Part shown: piece after piece, positions 49,263 to 62,100 of the stretch
Position numbering within the stretch: the first letter of the stretch is position 1
Layout: every line of letters starts with the position of its first letter
Assembly: GCA_016758965.1 (NCBI GenBank)
Contig: JAEPRB010000050.1
Location: 140,144 to 204,143 of the forward strand
Direction of reading: 5' to 3'
Origin: Circinella minor
Lineage: Eukaryota; Mucoromycota; Mucoromycetes; Mucorales; Lichtheimiaceae
Length of the DNA stretch: 64,000 nucleotides
Notes under the pieces: model-generated
Told to the model about the DNA's origin: nothing
The model's input: only the letters and a program-made list of their open reading frames with translations
The model's database searches: none
Translations under genes and position numbers: made by a program

Positions 49263-51769
49263 CTCCTAAACAAAGATGTCAGTTAATAACTAAATTTTAT
49301 ACGGGTTTATGCTATTATTTACACTCTATAAACTTACATAGCGAACAGGAATATTATTACACAAACTAGGATTAAAGACAACATCAGGAAGGCTTTTGCA
49401 TAAAGTAGTTTTTGTTGGTGATGTAATAGAAAGTTGCTACGCTTGAACGATTCTGAAAATGAAGAAGAGCGAACGCGCTGGAGGGCATCGCAATCAGTAT
49501 TAAATGAAGTAGGCATTAATTTATATTTTTATGTCTTACCAATTGATTATAGACTTTATGAGATGCTGAAGGGTATGCGCACTGTCTTAAATACGTATTG
49601 TTTTATATCATCGCAATTTTTATATATCTTTCAGTACATCCCCCACGATCTGAACGTGACACAATCTATCGCTGCACGTCGAGCACATCAGAACAAACAC
49701 AAACCAAATTACTTTTATTAGGAGGAGAAAGTTTGTTTCAATAGTCTCTCGTTAAACCGATAGTCGTTGAACCGGTATTTTACTAAACCGGTCTAGAGTC
49801 TCTCAAATATTTTTTATATACTTAAGGTGCATACTGACTTAAATCGTCGAAATATGGGTTAGAATAAGAATTGACAAAAAATTGTCAGAATGAGCAGTTA
49901 TAAACCTTTGAGCCGTAATATATGTTAATTGAAGTATTATGAAGAGATGTTATGGAACAGTTTTTAGAAAAAAACATTTCCCATCGAGAAGTGTCACTTA
50001 AAAGTTTTGTCAAAATATGCTATTTTACTAAGTAAACCCCAATATTTCAACAAAGGGATAAGTATTGTGTAACATATAAAAGTGGATGAAATATATTTAC
50101 ACAAGGTTCCTACGTATTTGTTGATTATAGCTCCTGATTTTTACGTTCCGTTTTTTTAACTATGGGGAGTCTCAATAAAAAACAAAATAGAGAATAATAA
50201 ATATTGCTTGCATGACGATACTATAATCTATACCAAATAAAAATATAGTCGGATCCGCCATTTTTAAATAATCAAATAGAACTAGGCTCTCGCAGAAAAT
50301 ACTGATGTAATAAATGAAAGACTTTATCGAGCAGCACCTAATAATGGGCATTTAGTCGCTTCCTTGTGTACGGACATTATGATTATGTTTATAAATAATA
50401 CAAAAAAGAGGCGAGAGATATCGCTGAAAAGCATCTACTAGGAGGAGAAATGTTAAATTAGTGGAGCAAAAAAATAAAAAAAATAATGTACGTAGAAGCG
50501 AAGTAAAAGGATGGTAGGAGAAAGTAAGAAGAAAAACAAGAAAAACAAGACAAAGAGGGGGAAAGGGAAGAGGAAGCGTCTAACTGTAAAGAAGTGGAAA
50601 ACACACTACGTAAGATGTTTCTCAAAGAAGAGTGTGGTAGAAAGCTGGGAGGTGTTATATGTGTCCTAAGGATTTGGCTCGCCACGCTCTTCAAAAACGG
50701 CTCAAACAGGTCAATTTCCCAAAGTACATGAATGGGAGCTAACCATGTTGTCTTCCATTTGCCAAGTGACAGGTCAGAGCGAGCTAGATGATTTGTTATA
50801 TATTCCAGCAGCATACACAGTCGAATATATCTTTCATTGTTTTAGGACAATGTAATTTGGTTCCTTATACGTATTTCCCCAACTTGGAACAACAGTATGA
50901 TATCCAGGTCAGGACCAATACCTGGTTTTCTGTGATCAATTCCTGATACTCAATTAACTTTCTTCCTTGATTTATTATTCTTATGGACTTTGCTTCACAA
51001 CTAAGATCTCTGTATAAAAAAAATTAAAATAAGCCGTGACGTACGTAGTAAAATAAAAAGATATATAAAAAAAGCTACTAATTTCATTATATTAGGATGT
51101 TTTAGGCCTAGATGTGTGAACAAATATTCGAACCTTGGAAAATTTGGTTCTAGAAGGCATGAAAGTTGATTGTTATGGTATCTACGATATTTAAAAAGGT
51201 ACTGTCATTAATCTGTGTACGTATAAAGTGAAAGACATGATATTTTATGCTATTGTTCTTGATGATAACATACATTTTTTATTAATAAAATGTCATCATG
51301 TCTAGTACCAAGGGGTCCCAAAAAACTTGAACTACCTTCGGATCCCACTTTTGAATATCTAAATTTGTGAAATATTCAAGAGGTTTGCGACACACCCTAA
51401 TATAATCATCCGTAAAAAAAAAAGAACTTAATATATATGATTTGTGACCAGCACCGTAAATACATCATGTATTTAGTGTTTTTGGAAATATAAAACCGAT
51501 AATACACATGTATTTTGTCTATGACCCGCGGTGACTCGGCTGAAAATCACACACAGATACACACACACGTATATATATATTGTTACATCCTTCTTTCGCG
51601 ATTTTCCCTTTATTTGATAACTCTTATATTTATTCTCTTTTTATTTTTCAACACTATTTGTTTAGTACGTAAAGTACAGTAAAGTTTTTAACAAAATTAA
51701 ATTATAAAAGTTTATGTTCATAGAAACCATGTATATATATATATATATATATATTGATTTCCTAACAGT
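49263..51769. other. AT-rich DNA, no complete gene seen
   Basis: It contains a plus-strand 95-codon frame (49434-49721; NDSENEEERTRWRASQSVLN) and a minus-strand 118-codon frame (50814-50458), neither of which I recognise. A pogo-like end signal 'tctctcgttaaaccgatag' lies at about 49744, without a clear partner. TA repeats lie near 51733-51752. Confidence 0.35.
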
Positions 51770-51958
51770 ACAGTATCAATAAAAAAAACTTTGTGGTGTA
51801 TGTCATGATCATGTATAGTTCTCTCTCTCCCTCTTTTTTTTATATGGTTTTTCTATACATAGTCACCACAATACGTACAACTCTTTACTATAATTTGCTC
51901 TATGTCAGATAAGTTACAATTATTAACTTAACGTACTAACCTTCTTTGATATACAGTA
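51770..51958. repeat. Dispersed 189-bp repeat, empty-site copy
   Basis: Same sequence as the outer parts of 41737-42721, without the 807-bp insertion. Around the insertion point it reads 'tagtcaccacaatacgtac', against 'tagtcac' and 'tacaactc' on either side of the element in the other copy. Confidence 0.8.
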
Positions 51959-52314
51959 ACATCAGTCGATTTTTTTGGTAAAAACTATTATAGGATATAT
52001 TTATGTATATATAATCTCTTTTTTTCTGTATATTTGTACTAATTAACTAGTTAAACTATATGTAATATATACTTCTACAATGGGACAAACTATAAAAAAG
52101 AGAGAAGAGAAAACAAAAAAGAATGGTATAGAAGACGGGGGGAAGATGAAGTAATAAAGATAGTTAAGAATACACTTTAAAGAAGGTTTGATAAAAAAAA
52201 AAGAAAAGAAATGTATAAAAGAGAGCAAGATTATTACAAAGAAAAAGGAGTATGTACTATATAAATTATATATGGCTTGTTAATACCACCTTACAAATAA
52301 TAGTAAAATTACTT
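51959..52314. other. 3' flank of the chitin synthase gene
   Basis: About 350 bp of AT-rich DNA. No gene seen; it should hold the chitin synthase polyadenylation signals. Confidence 0.4.
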
Positions 52315-55300
52315 TTAATGATGAGGTGGTGGTGAGGATGCTAATTGAGGAGGAGTGTTGATAGGAGAAGAAAATCTCTGACGATTCACAAACATGGGAG
52401 GAGTTGTTGCCATCATATTAGAAGGTCGTGTTGGATGATGATTTGCTCCAAGGGGAATTTGTTGTTGCTGTTGTTGTTGCATATAGGGTTGAGCCATGGG
52501 TGGTGGTAATGGATCGTGTGGTGTAATCAAGGTAAGTCTATTGCGAGGCATAATCTTTTGACCAGTTCGTTCTGCTTCCCAATCTTCCCATTTTTTCATT
52601 ACTAAACGAGATGAATCGAATTTTCCCTCAGGGTCCATGTGTCCTTTATCTTTCTTTTCACCAGCGACTTTACGTGTAGCACCCCACGAGAAATCATCGA
52701 AATGCCAATATGAATAGACGGGAAGTACAAAATTCCATATAGGTAATGCAATGAGATATACTATTATTATCGGAATATCATAAGAAGAAGAAAAAATGAA
52801 AAATATTAATAATTACAATCCATGATTTATCTGCATATAATTGATTTAAGAAAAATGATAATACACAGGAATTACTTACCAAGCATCCACATGATATATA
52901 CCAATTTGAAAGTTGTTATAGCAATTAATACAGCCGGTAGACCCAAAATAGCTACCAGTAGTGCCAACGATTGCCATTGTGGGGTACTTGAAATGGCAGT
53001 ATTGACAATCAAATAGACTGTTAAACAAATAGCAGCAGGTAATACTAATGTACCAATCAAATCAACAAATACAGAGAATTGCATAGACAAACAGGCAATA
53101 CCACAGAGATCAGACACTAATACCAACTCCATTAAGTTATGAACCGTAGAATTAATCCAACGCCGTCGTTGAGACAATAATACTTTGAAAGACTCTGGAA
53201 CTATAGTCTTGCATTTAGCTTGAGGAACATACATCATTTGTCTTCGTGGGAAAGTACGTAACATAAGTGTTGATAAAAATCGATCCTCTCCCAAAAGCAA
53301 TAAGTTTTTAGCATGCAATGTTGTAACAATATTTTGATTATATTCCAAGATGATATCAGGATTTGCTAAAATCGGTACCCATGCGCCATTTTTGGGGGCC
53401 TTGATTCGGTACATACTGAAACATCCTGGTAAACAGGTAACTATACCAAATAGAGATTCAAATGCTTTGGCATAATTATGTGAAATATAATATTCAAAGA
53501 CTTGAATTGCCGATACCCCTTTTCATATAAAGATTTATTTATTTTTTGCTTGTGAGTTATTGCTTTCCATATATGGTGCTATTTTTTTTTTTTATTCCTT
53601 ATACCAAAAAAAATCTAGTATTAATTGACTTACAGGAAGCTCGCTTGTTTGCAATACGAGTTTCACCACATAAACCCATAATCGTAATATCATTTGCCAT
53701 TGCAGCAACCATATAAGTTATAGCATCAGGTAAAACTTTGGTATCAGCATCCACCTATACATTTTTTTTTGAGTTTTTAGTGGTTCACAAAAAGGAAAAA
53801 AAAAAGTGATACAAAAAAAAAAAGACGCGGGCATATTATTTCGCCGAAAGAAAACAAAAAAGTTTATACTATCATTACCATGAGAATCAATTCAAATTTA
53901 TCAGGCGTAACACCCCGCATTAACCATGTCATTTTCCAAAATATTTCATAATCCAATTCAGATAATCGATCATTAAATAATACACGCTGAAAAAATTGCA
54001 TAACAATCAACTAAATTTAAAGAAAAAAAAATTAATGATGGGTTAATCATATTTCATATTGTTACGTTTAACTTACTTGAGAATCACGCTTCCCACGGTT
54101 ACCAGCTTTGGGTTTATTAGCCTCTTCCTCAGTACCACACTTGACCACAGCAACACAAGGTACTCCGCGATAATGTCCGGCGTACTATATCAACATTATT
54201 ATCATTAGTTTCAGAAAAAGGAGTTGCTAAGCATTCTATTGTTCCAGTTGATATCGTACTTTTGTATATATATATCTCTCTCTCTCACACACATAGAAAA
54301 CTGAAATAGATTTAAAGCTTAAAAGATAATTTACCACTTTAGCCATATTTAACTGTTTTTCACCATCAGCAATAGCAACATAAGAAGAAGCTTTTGGTTC
54401 ACGCATTGTTGGATCTAAATCCATCATATCAACAATAATATCTGGTGTGGACTTTGTTTCACCAGCACCCGTAATCATACCATCAGCAATCACAAAAAAA
54501 CATTTGTGTTTTTTAGAATAAGTTGTTTTTGCCAAACTATCCATAGTTGTGCGTAACCCATCATGACCTTCTGAATAACATGTAACAAGTAAGATGGTAT
54601 AGAGCTGAGTGTTGACAATATCTGTTTCAACAGGTCTTCTTGCTGCTGCTGTTGTGTTACTCGTATTAGGAGGCGTAGTTGTACCACTGATATGATTCCG
54701 TATTTGGTGACGATGAGCTGATGATGAAGTACTCGAAACACTCGTTGATGAACTATTACTACCGATATTCTGAGGATTATAATAAGCGTATGGTCCTGGA
54801 ATATGATTCAAAGGATCTTCGTTACCGCCTTTAATTGAACGCCAAGCGAGCCAATTGGATCGACCACCTGGTTTAACAAGTCGACCAGCGATAAACCATA
54901 AAAATGTCAAAGCCATTGAATAACGAATAACAATCATGCAAACAATAACTGCAAGCATCATATTCATAATGATTTGTGCTGCAATACATCCACCTGTATC
55001 ACTTTCCATGACACCTGCGCTATAACGAGCCAAGATACAATCACGCATGCGTTTACCTTGAGGTTCGTATAATAAAACATAAGAAATGTCTGTTCCCAAA
55101 TTATCAGTCAAAACTTGATCTACATATTCACCAAAAATAGCTGTTCCATTACTTTGATATGCTGTTAAATTTAATACATTATTTCCCAGCACAACAATAG
55201 GACCTGTCATGGAACGTAAATCAGGTTGTAGATCCGCCCAGTCAAATCCAAGGGTTTCTGTAGATGTAGCAAATCGATTTAAATCTGTAACAGATAAACA

Positions 55301-56944
55301 TTGACCATCGGGTGGAACAAGAGAACCACCTATTTATATGTTATAAACAATGACCAAAAAAAAAAACAGATTTGTGTATCAGTTTGCTGTTTTTTTTTCT
55401 TGTAAGTTTTTGTAATTGTTGGTAGCATTAATAACAAAGAAGGATAAAGAGAAAAAAAAATCATGTGTAATAGGGATTTTGTGTAATGTTATACATATTG
55501 TATTCTTTAAAAACAGTTTAGTGGAGAAACGTTACCATAGGGACTATCCAATCGACAAGGACCTAGTGCAACGTTACCCGGACAAGCACCTTTTGCATCA
55601 CCGTTGAAAATTGGTCCCAAGTCCATGTTTTGATAATCATTTGGTAACGTCATGCCTTTCATTTCAAAAAATCTTTTCATGACATCCATATCATATATAC
55701 GACCAAATACACGAACATCTTCACGATAACCAACTACTCGTTCACCATCGACAACAGTTGAATAAGCTTCATTACTTCGGCTTTCGGGACATAATACCAT
55801 ATTTAAACCATAAGTAATAAAAATCAAAACGCCACATAATAAGAGAATCCCCATAACCAGTGCCAACTAAATAATATATATATTAAATAATATATATATA
55901 TATATATCACAAGATCAGTATGAAAAATAAAGCACTATATTTTACTATTACCTTTTCACGCCATGCTTGCTGTACTAATTTGGCTCTTTTTCGAAAGCAA
56001 GTTTTCATACACCATCCAGGGATACAACAAGTTACCAAAAAGGCAGTCCATGCCCACCATGATGTTAATACATCAGGTTCTTCTTCTTCTTCTTCTACGT
56101 GCTTTTTATTACGTTTATTATTACGACCACCGCCACCTCCAGCAGGTATAGGTCTTGGCGCTGTTAAGCCTGCTTCTCTTTGTTGTTGTAATTTCTGTTG
56201 TTGTAGTTGTTGTTGTAATCTATTAGACATAGGTTGTACTGGACGTTGTGACGTTCCCCCTCTACCAGCGCCTGGAATAAAAGGTAGACCACCACCACGA
56301 TGAGGTGAAGGTATTGGTCCACCATGGGATGGAGGCGGAGGAGTATTTCGAATCATACCGGGTCTTGGTCGATATCGATCAGGACGAGTCAATGTTCTTG
56401 ATCGATTTAAACTACCTTGTCGTTGGATATGTCTGTTTCTTAACTGTTGTTGATGGTATTGTTGATATTGTTGATAATGAGGTTGTTGAGAATGTATACG
56501 TTGTTGATGTTGTGGGTGTTGTTTTTGAGAAGCAGGTGTATTAGGTAATGGTTTTTGTGATGAAGTTCTACCAGGACCACCGGGACGATATTGTTCACTA
56601 GAACTTCTTCCACCTTGTTGTTGTTGTCTTGCTCTACCTCCTCCTCCACTGCCACCTGAAGAAACTACAGCAGAAGAAGGTGGAGTGATTGGATGACTTG
56701 ATAAACGTTGCGTTGAACCAGGTCGAACACCACTGCCGTGATGAGGTGGTGGCTGAGGAGGTCGATGGCCACTAGGATTTTGTTGTTGTGATTGCTGTGG
56801 TAAAGAAGTACGTGGTGCTGGTGTAGGTTGTCTGTTACTAATACTAGTAGTATGGTGGGGTGGTGGTGGACCTGCTCGAACATCGCTTCGAAGAGCAGGT
56901 GCATAATAACCTCGACTACTGTTGGGCGGAGGTGGGCCTGTCAT
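52315..56944 (-). CDS. Chitin synthase, division 2 (Chs3/class IV-like)
   Basis: Eight exons: 56944..55952, 55866..55536, 55329..54335, 54184..54077, 54010..53879, 53754..53634, 53518..52880, 52760..52315. Total 1,254 residues. The enzyme polymerises UDP-GlcNAc into chitin at the plasma membrane. An N-terminal region of about 290 residues is very rich in Pro, Gln, Gly, Ser and Arg. A membrane segment follows ([17 protein letters not shown], about 295-315), then a second ([17 protein letters not shown]) and an extracellular part. A third follows near [20 protein letters not shown]. The catalytic half shows [55 protein letters not shown] and the signature [10 protein letters not shown] (about 1008-1017). 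C-terminal membrane segments and a short Pro/Gln tail end it. The class IV call is from overall layout; related Mucorales enzymes could fall in class V-like groups. Confidence 0.92.
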
Positions 56945-57307
56945 GACGATAAAATAAGGTTTTACAAAGAACCACCTTTTTTTATTTTATTACAACAATC
57001 GATAAACTGAATTTTTTTTTTTTCTTCCTCCCTCTTTTTTTTTTTTTTTTTTTTGTTGTTGTCTTTGAGAAGAAGAAGAAAGGAGGAAAAGACCAAAAAA
57101 AAAAGTTAGGAAGAGAATACAAAAAAAGAAAAGAGAAGACTAAAAAAAGAGAACGAAAAGATTAAAAATACGTTATGTGTGTAACAATTGTATTATTATT
57201 ATTATCTTTTTTGGAATTTTATTTTTACTTGTTGTAAACAGGCAGGTGAGAGAATTAAGAAAGAAAGGGGGAGGGGAGGGAGAAAAATTATAATTTATCG
57301 ATGATGT
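56945..57307. promoter_or_regulatory. Upstream region of the chitin synthase gene
   Basis: About 360 bp between the chitin synthase start and the DNAJC11 3' end. It has a T/C-rich tract (57010-57060) and A/G-rich stretches. Promoter role inferred from position. Confidence 0.35.
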
Positions 57308-60036
57308 CTAAACAAGATGTGCTGAAGAAGGAAATAAATGATACAGTTTTAGTTAGTTTTTGTTTTTGTAGATCAAATGCATAGAAATAAAAATAAAAGT
57401 CATTTGATTTTTCTTACCTCGCATAGGACAAATAAGTGGTGATGTATCTTCTACAGTGACCATATGCAGACGATGTTGGAATCTATATAATACTCGAAGT
57501 TGTTTACGTTCACCAAGACATGGATCATAAATGCCGAGGATGTTGGTCTAATAACCGAATAGAATAAAAAAACCCACAATCATAATCACATGTATCATCA
57601 ATTTATCGTTAATCTCGTTCTTTTAGAAATCAAATTTCCTTTTTGTCTGTTTTTTTTTCTTACCTTTGTATGTCCACCAGGGACAGTAACTCGAGAATCA
57701 TTAACAAGGGATTGAAGTACAACACTGACATCAATAATTTCTTCAGGTAATTCTTCATTTTCATCCTCATCAATTTCTATATCACCTAAATGACCATACC
57801 AGGCTTTGATAATCACCAAACCTAAAATCACATGTTATATATATATATAAATTATTATTATTTTTTGGTATGTGAGTCGTGTATAATGGTGGGAAGTATA
57901 GATGATAATATCTTTTTATATGGATTACACAAAAAATAAATCAGTTTCATTTTTTACCATCCTGTTTCTTTTCTTCTTGTCGCATTTTACGAGCAGCAAT
58001 TTCTATCATTAATTGTTGACCTTCTAAAGCTTCTTGTTTACGCATAGCTAAATACTCAGCATGTTCTTCTCGTAATTGTTGAATTTTCCTAATGATAAAT
58101 GATAGTTATGAATTATTAATAAAAAAAAGTCACAATAAAATATAGTGTTTAATTATATGTTATTAAAGTTATGAAAAAGACAACAATAACAAACATACTC
58201 CTTAATTTGCTTTCTTCTCCTTGGTTTCAACAATAATTGATCCAATGCAACTGCAACTGATACAGGGACAACCGCACCAAAGAACGCCAGCTGAAGATCA
58301 AATTCAGTACTTAAAATGATCGGCAGTACAATTTTTTGACCAAGACGTGAGACCCTATTGGTTTTTGAATATTCATTGTAATATGTCACACCCATAAAAT
58401 AAACGTGGGGAAGGTCAGTAAAACTAAAAAAGTCCCGAAAATAAAAAATCTTCTTTCTATTCTTTTAATACCTGAATTTAACCAAGACACCAGATGGTAC
58501 CCCACATTCAAGCGACATACCAATACGAGTATGCTCACTGACTTTATGATCGCTTCCAATACTAGCACTTAATCCACCTGTAGATGATATAACACCAGAT
58601 AAACGTAATTGGGCGTTACGTGGCAACTTGTGTGTATATTCAACAGCAATATGAGAGGCAATAATACCCGTTTGTAATTCCACGCTATAACTACTTTCTT
58701 TTTTACCACCAGCAACACCTAATGCTACCGATGATTTATCCATTTTACGTGAAATATCACCACCCCATCCCAAAAGGGACCATTCACCTGTACGATAGGT
58801 AATATAACCTGTTGTAGTAGCATATAAACGTCGACCTGCAGTTACTGTGAGAATAGGTGGTGCATAAAATGTACGTGTTTGTGCAACACTATTGATAAAA
58901 CTATCTGATGATGGATTATAATATGTCTTTACACTTAAGACACGAGGATGAAGCAATGTTGATGTTGCCTAATGATAAATAGATAAATAAGGGAGTTTCC
59001 CCATTAAATCATTACGTTAGTCATACAAAAAAAAAGCTTATATATTTATATATTATATCATTACCTCTGCCCATAATTTAGGTGATACTGTATGTCTTAC
59101 TGTACCCATAACATTGCCACCACCCATACCATTTCTTGATACCATTGATCCACTAATAATGGCTCTAGTTTGTGGACCGAGTTGTCCCTATATATTATAT
59201 ATACATTTAGAAAAACTACATTCAAGACCAATATATGTATATATATATAACCCTTTTTACCTCAAATGAATGGCGCATAAAAAGTTGTTGTAATTGAGCT
59301 CTTGAAAGTGTATCCAAAGGTCCTTTTTTTTTGGGTGGTGCCATGGGTTGACCAAAACCTGCGAAAACAGGTGGTTCATATGGATCAAATATACCAGTAG
59401 CATTAACACTAATTTGAACTTCACCTCGCGAACGAACCAAACTATCTAATTCTTGTTCACGTTGAAGTTTTGCTTTCTTTTCATATTCTTCTCGCATCTA
59501 TATTATGATTATCCTGTATGCTTTAGAATTTCATTCCTATCTCCTTTTTTTTGGGTACATCCTTTTTCTCAAACTAAAAATTATTTACCTCTTGAGTTGT
59601 TTTGAATTTGGGACCCACTTCCCATTTTGCATTTAATCCTTCTTCACCATAAGTATCATAAATGGCACGTTTTTGTGGATCGCTAATGACTTATTTACAG
59701 TAGTCAGGAATAGTTGATTAATATTATTATCATTTCTTCTTGTTTTTGTTTTGCATAATATCAAAAACGCAAGTTGTTTATACATACCTTCATATGCTTT
59801 TTGGATCACTTGAAATTTAGTTTCTGCTAGTTTTTTGTTTTCTTCATTATTATGCTTTATATTATATAGATCGTTTATTATTATTTAGTTGTCACTCGAT
59901 TAAATCTTAAAATACTTGTTGCTTTTTTTTCAAAATAATTTTTACCTTATCCGGGTGGAAATAACGGCATAGCTTTTTATATGCGTCTTTTATTTCTTCT
60001 TCAGTGGCCTAGAGTAATTAACAAAAAAAAAACAAG

Positions 60037-60079
<43 letters not shown>

Positions 60080-60303
60080 TTTTGTTGTCCATTTAATAAA
60101 GTTGTTATTTTGACGGAATTGTAACACTATAACAAAAAAGAAACCCAACTTTTTAAAGCTAAACATACTTGTTTTGAAACGTTTAAAATGCCATAATAAT
60201 CAGTTGCTTTTGGTGCAAGCTCTTGTTCTAATTTTACAAGTTCATCGTCATCGAGATCGTTGTCTGGAATCGACTGATCAACTGGATTTAAGTATGGATC
60301 CAT
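57308..60303 (-). CDS. DNAJC11-like mitochondrial J-protein, one apparent frameshift
   Basis: Twelve exons: 60303..60169, 60008..59946, 59854..59788, 59690..59589, 59497..59261, 59187..59065, 58968..58472, 58423..58199, 58088..57958, 57821..57664, 57547..57418, 57321..57308. About 626 residues. DNAJC11 associates with MICOS and the sorting/assembly machinery at the mitochondrial outer membrane and affects cristae. A J domain (TDYYGILNVSKQ, then KKLCRYFHPDK with its HPD motif) begins at about residue 34. The long middle matches DNAJC11 in order (SDPQKRAIYDTYG, SGSMVSRNGMGGGNVMGTVR, VEYTHKLPRNAQLRLSG). The end, VIIKAWYG and IYDPCLGERKQLRVLYRF, is the DUF3395-type domain. In exon 4 an extra A (GAAGAAAGG for GAAGAAGG, near 59640) throws GLNAKWEVGPKFKTTQE out of frame. 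The last exon is only 14 nt; readthrough into intron 11 is an alternative end. Confidence 0.88.
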
Positions 60304-60621
60304 TAATTAAAAAAATTAAAATAAGGAAAGTATTATCACACGTTTTAGTGAACAATCAAGCAAACAATTGTTAAACCACCAAAAATTTCGTTCTCAGAAT
60401 ACAACATGGGATAATTCGCGTAAAGTGGCAAACAAAAAAGATATATGCTATCGAAAATTCAAGTAATTTATAAAACAACAATAGTTAACAACCATTTTTC
60501 ATCAGTGGATACATATAAAGCTTATTGTAAATCAAAGTATAGTATGTCTCAATGAATTATGTACATGATAATTTTGCTAAATTTAATCAAATAATATAAT
60601 ACTATTATATTACGTGTGTGA

Positions 60622-60662
<41 letters not shown>

Positions 60663-60713
60663 CATTACACATGGAACAAAAGATGATAGGTTTGGTTTGC
60701 TTTGAGAAAAGTA
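60304..60713. other. Upstream region of DNAJC11 with TA/TG microsatellite
   Basis: About 410 bp. A TA run followed by a TG run lies at about 60624-60662. A similar TA/TG microsatellite lies in DNAJC11 intron 1 (about 60037-60079). No gene seen. Confidence 0.45.
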
Positions 60714-61584
60714 TTATACATTCTTTTCATCTTTTTCCATCGTCGTTGTACTGTTATCTCCTTCTTGGGATTGAGTTTGTTGGTATCGTGGTAACCACAT
60801 GGATTCTGGAATTGTTTTTGCCCATTCTAAGATATCCATGGTAAATTTTCCAAGTTAGTCAATCTTTTATCGTCATGGCAACAATCCTATGCCACTTGTC
60901 TAAAAAAAAACGGACAAATTAAGAAAAAGAATACTTTACCAGGCACTGCATGATCAGGCATTTTAATATTATTCATAATCGATTTAATTGTATTTGCGGT
61001 ATCTATTATAAATTTAATATATAAATATATATCATCCATTTGTTCTTTGTTCTTTGTATTTTTTTTTAAAAAAAAGCTCAAACCTTTTGGAATTTCTTCA
61101 GATTCATCCAAAGATACAGTGGGTGGTTCTTGTTGTTCTAACATTGGTTCTTCTTCAATATCTTCACCATCGTCTTCTGTTAATGAAACACCTTCATCTT
61201 CGTCTTGTGCAAGTTGTTGATATCCAAATGGTATTTCATTCATCATTGAATCATTATCGTCATCACTATCTTGATCTTTTGTTGTATGATTGTCATCGTT
61301 GGATTTTGTTTTTACTGGTGAAATTGAACAAACTTTTGAATATATAAAGCAAAGAATGTGGTTGTAATGTCAATACCATGAGAATTTCCGAGAATGTAAA
61401 AAGAAAAAATATACCTTGTTCTAATTGTCGAGCGAAATCCTCAACAATGTCATATTCTGGACCAAGTTCTGTTTTATCTATATAAATATATATATATACA
61501 GATTTATTCGAGTTGAGTAGATAATAATTTTGTTAAAGACTCTGAATATATTTTATTACCATTATCATTATCAATATTATTCAT
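60714..61584 (-). CDS. MEA1-family protein
   Basis: Five exons: 61584..61560, 61477..61415, 61332..61084, 61002..60940, 60826..60714. Total 170 residues. It is a small acidic protein. PFGYQQLAQDEDEGVSLTED in the middle corresponds to the GYQPL-type block of male-enhanced antigen 1 homologues. The end, IKSIMNNIKMPDHAVPEWAK followed by TIPESMW, corresponds to the conserved 'V...M....LP....P.WA..I....W' tail. Two acidic runs (DDNDS, EDIEEEP) lie between. MEA1 function is not established. The recognition rests on the two conserved blocks and the order; the GTTTGA donor of exon 3 is less common but the phases fit. Confidence 0.7.
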
Positions 61585-61838
61585 AGTTTAAAATATAAAA
61601 TATTAAGGAAAAAAAAAAGAAGCACTTTTCCACAAAAAGTAAAAAATTGATCTGTGCTTTTTGTTACGACAATCCAAAAAAGAAATAAAAAACCAAAGAT
61701 ATATATTATTTCACAAAATAAAAAACAGTACTAAAAAAAATCATATATTACAAAGCGTCATTTTGAAAAAATAAAAAAAAAATAATAATAGAAAACCTCA
61801 AACACAAAGAATGGAAAAGAAAATTATAAAATAGGAAC

Positions 61839-61875
<37 letters not shown>

Positions 61876-62004
61876 TGAATGATAAGAAAAAGTGGAAAGT
61901 GAAGGATGATATTTAGAAAAGGTTAAAGAAAAAAATGAGCGTATAAAGAAAATAAATAAATGAATGAAAGAGTGTATATATAAAGAATCAGAGTGAGAGA
62001 GAAG

Positions 62005-62043
<39 letters not shown>

Positions 62044-62100
62044 GAAAGAGAAAAAGGGTATCTTAAAATAAACTATTATTACCACCACCAACTAACCAAT
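61585..62100. other. Intergenic DNA with GA microsatellites
   Basis: About 515 bp between two minus-strand genes. GA runs lie at about 61844-61872 and 62010-62041. No gene seen; this stretch should hold the MEA1-like promoter and the neighbour's 3' end. Confidence 0.45.

Noticed and set aside
50458..50814. 118-codon minus-strand frame considered as a gene
   Set aside because: The second half is a reading of purine-rich repeats; the first half has no recognisable family.
55920..56904. Several open frames on both strands opposite the chitin synthase N-terminus
   Set aside because: They are shadow frames of the Pro/Gln-rich repeats; no splice or domain support.
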